Positions 61,967 to 64,000 of a DNA stretch of 64,000 nucleotides are shown in pieces. Source of the stretch: Blepharisma stoltei (lineage: Eukaryota; Ciliophora; Heterotrichea; Heterotrichida; Blepharismidae); contig CAJZBQ010000020.1 of assembly GCA_914767885.1 (NCBI GenBank), forward strand, positions 744,001-808,000, written 5' to 3'. Within the stretch, counting starts at the first letter, position 1. Each line of letters starts with the position of its first letter. Position numbers and translations under genes: made by a program. A model generated the notes under the pieces. The model made no database searches. It worked only from the letters and a program-made list of their open reading frames with translations, and was not told where the DNA came from.

Positions 61967-63712
61967 ATGATAACCAGACTTTTGAGAAGAAGCATAGGCC
62001 TCACAAAAGTCCCTCATGCGTGGTTTGAGCCAGATCACCCTCTTATAAAGTCTGATAATGATTATAACGACTTTACAAAGCATTTCGAAAAATTAGCGAA
62101 AAAAGAAAGAGAAAGAGGAAAAGGAAAAGAAGACGACTCAAATGCAAATTTGAGCTATATGGAGCACAATGCCAGTTCTGAAAGGATGTATGAAGTCAAA
62201 AGAGAAGACTTCATGAAGAATCAAGAACTAATTGCCATGTACTTGAAGCGCTATGCCAATTTGAATCCTGAATTAATTATTCAAGATGCTGAGGAAATTG
62301 AAGCAATCAAATTCGACACAAGGCTTCAGCAATTAGAACCTTTCGATACAAATTACCTTTATCACGAAATGGAAAAGCTAGAAGAAGCTGATGCAAGGTA
62401 CATCTTTTCACGATTCAGCTTGCCCGGCTTCAAAAGACTATTAGATGTAGTTTTAACAAAAGCGCCTTTATTTGGGATCATGGTCCCAATGGCTGAATAT
62501 GATAAATTGGCAAAAATCAATGTTGAAGTAGCAACTAAGATCTACTCGTTTAACTATGGAGATGGTATCACTTTTGACGATAAAGAAAGATCTCTATATA
62601 GAAGCATGCTTCTGCAACAATCAGCAACACAAGATTGGCTAGATAGCAGACCTTATCCTATGATCAATGAAGCTGAAAATAATTTTGTGACAGGGATGAT
62701 CAACTGGCCTGGAACAGAAGACCAGGAATATACCACTCTTTATCGTCCCTATTATAGAGACTTCCACATTACAGATGACACATATGATTTTAATGAAAAA
62801 ACACCTTTTTTAGGAAGGATCGCTCGATCATTATGGCTAAGAACAATATACTAGTAAGCTTTATTCAGTAACCCAACTAAAGAAGGAAGTATATATGGCC
62901 ATAAAATTATTGAAAGGCTTATAAAATACTTGAGCTGTCCTGAGTTCAAATATGGTAATTTCTATTCAGCTTTTGACCTGCCTGGAAGCTTTCTATCAAG
63001 AAACAACATTTTTTATATCCACATTTGACTTGTAAACGAAAGGCTAAACAATATTTGCAATGGAATCGTCGAAGATTTATCCCATATCTCAGTTTTCAAA
63101 CAAATCATCTCTTCTCAAGCCAGGAAAAGAGTAAGATCTGCTAAAACATTAATCCGAATGATTCAATCAATGATCTCAACATTCGAAAAAGTGGCCAAAA
63201 TAGAGACAAAGAAAAACATAGGCAGAGTAGCAATTGCTGACCAAAATAAAAAGAGGATCAATAATCTAAGTGAAAAATTCATGGAGCAAGTGACAAGATT
63301 GTTTCATGATCACTTTGTCATCAATCAAAAATCGGTGGATGGACTAGAAGAATTAATGCAAAAGACCTTTTTCCCTGGCTCTCCTAAGAGCATAAATAAG
63401 CCCTTTGTTCATCAAATTGGTGAGTATGTAATTAAGCATAGGGAATATTTAAGCACATTATCGATAAATGATATCTGCCTTTGCAATATCGATTGGAATA
63501 TTGATAGAATTGATAAGGAAGCAGTGAGAAAGAAAATAGAATTATTAAAGCCTGAAGAGGCAACAATCAAAGAGACAGAGTTTAATAAGGAAGAGCTTGG
63601 AATTATCCATAATTTAGAAGAGTTTTTGCCAGAGCCAAAGAAAAGAAGTGAAGAGCCAGATATCAAGCCGAAAAGAAAATTCGATGATAAATACAGGCCT
63701 ATTAAGTCATAA
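61967..63712 (+). CDS. UQCC1: Mitochondrial UQCC1/Cbp3-like assembly chaperone
   Basis: 576 aa with a 15-nt intron at 62854-62868 (GTAAGCTTTATTCAG) that removes an in-frame TAG TAA. The N-terminus MITRLLRRSIGLTK is a typical mitochondrial presequence. The C-terminal half carries the ubiquinol-cytochrome c chaperone pattern: YGNFYSAFDLPGSFLSRNN, IFYIHIWLVNERL (Trp is TGA), KFMEQVTRLFHDHF, FVHQIGEYVIKHREYLSTLS followed by NDICLCNIDW. The family assists cytochrome b translation and complex III assembly. The N-terminal 290 residues are not part of the usual family and may be a lineage extension. The charged C-terminal tail is also extra. Confidence 0.82.
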
Positions 63713-64000
63713 TTTATTTTTAGAATTAGTCTATACACTATAAAATCAATAATAAGATTATAGTTAAAGATTTAAATATGCCCATTCTGCAAAATTTTTT
63801 GCATTTCAAAAATACTTTTCTTTTAAAGCTTGAAAATTAAAATTTCTCTAATGAACAATATGGCATTTAATAGAAATGATTTTAAATCTATTCATACTAA
63901 GATTTTGTAACGCTTACCAATAAAAGATCTTTAAAAACTAGATAGAGTTAAAAATTTAAACTTAAAAAATTATTGATAATGATGCCTTATGTGATCTGTC
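63713..64000. other. 3' flank, no gene
   Basis: AT-rich DNA to the window end; nothing recognised. Confidence 0.6.

Overview
What it is. This 64 kb window is AT-rich eukaryotic nuclear DNA and most likely germline (micronuclear) DNA of a heterotrich ciliate close to Blepharisma. Three things in the sequence point there. (1) In-frame TGA falls on invariant tryptophans (casein kinase 2 beta, Rab, kinase and RCC1 motifs), while genes end only at TAA or TAG. (2) Introns are 15 or 16 nt, GT..AG, often with an internal stop codon; I place 18 of them. (3) About thirty conserved genes are interrupted by insertions with duplicated flanks. Removing each insertion together with one copy of the flank restores the reading frame exactly, as expected of internally eliminated sequences (IESs). 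After these removals almost every interrupted gene has a length divisible by three (for example the HEAT-like gene 3969 nt, eS1 780, MKKS-like 1239, RCC1 2022, ArfGAP 1011, helicase 2700, coiled-coil/GNAT 3690). The two exceptions are the Rab gene, whose 5' junction is open, and the phosphatase-like gene, which needs one extra tentative intron.

Layout. 0-7 kb: a hypothetical gene, a PEMT-like methyltransferase, CK2 beta, an LRR protein, a Rab GTPase split by a MITE, mitochondrial uL11 and an acidic protein. 7-14.6 kb: nested family-2 MITEs, eS1 (RPS3A) split by an old IES, a third TIR family with a nested family-1 MITE, a C2/coiled-coil gene, a heavily interrupted endonuclease/exonuclease/phosphatase-like gene and tRNA-Ser. 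14.8-25 kb: a 1322-aa HEAT-like protein with three insertions, a STE20-like kinase and a CUE-like protein. 25-41 kb: RCC1-repeat protein, ArfGAP, a myristoylable CDPK, a coiled-coil protein, a Nudix/amidotransferase-like protein, a pseudokinase and a beta-propeller membrane protein. 41-54 kb: an MKKS-like chaperonin carrying a 1.65-kb TIR/minisatellite element, a Dicer-type helicase, an FHA-RINGv protein, an LRRC56-like protein and a pseudo-CDPK. 54-64 kb: cyclin, tRNA-Gln, a hypothetical gene, a 1229-aa coiled-coil/GNAT-like protein and a UQCC1/Cbp3-like chaperone.

Mobile DNA. Family 1 (motif CCTCCGTGAGYGAACAAAA, about ten clear copies) and family 2 (motif CCCCATCCTTGATCGAACGA, three copies) have unrelated sequences but the same plan: CTCCC...GGGAG ends, the motif four times (two as a tight hairpin at one end, two spaced at the other) and a 3-bp TNA target duplication. 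Longer, GC-richer retroposon-like insertions have 6-17 bp target duplications. Unique IESs are flanked by TA. All are inferred to be cut out during macronuclear development.

Genes working together. Neighbours are functionally unrelated, as usual in a eukaryote, and packed tightly (start codons of one divergent pair are 13 bp apart). Cilia (MKKS-like, LRRC56-like), membrane traffic (Rab, ArfGAP) and Ca/phospho-signalling recur. Everything is read by eye; no database search was possible.
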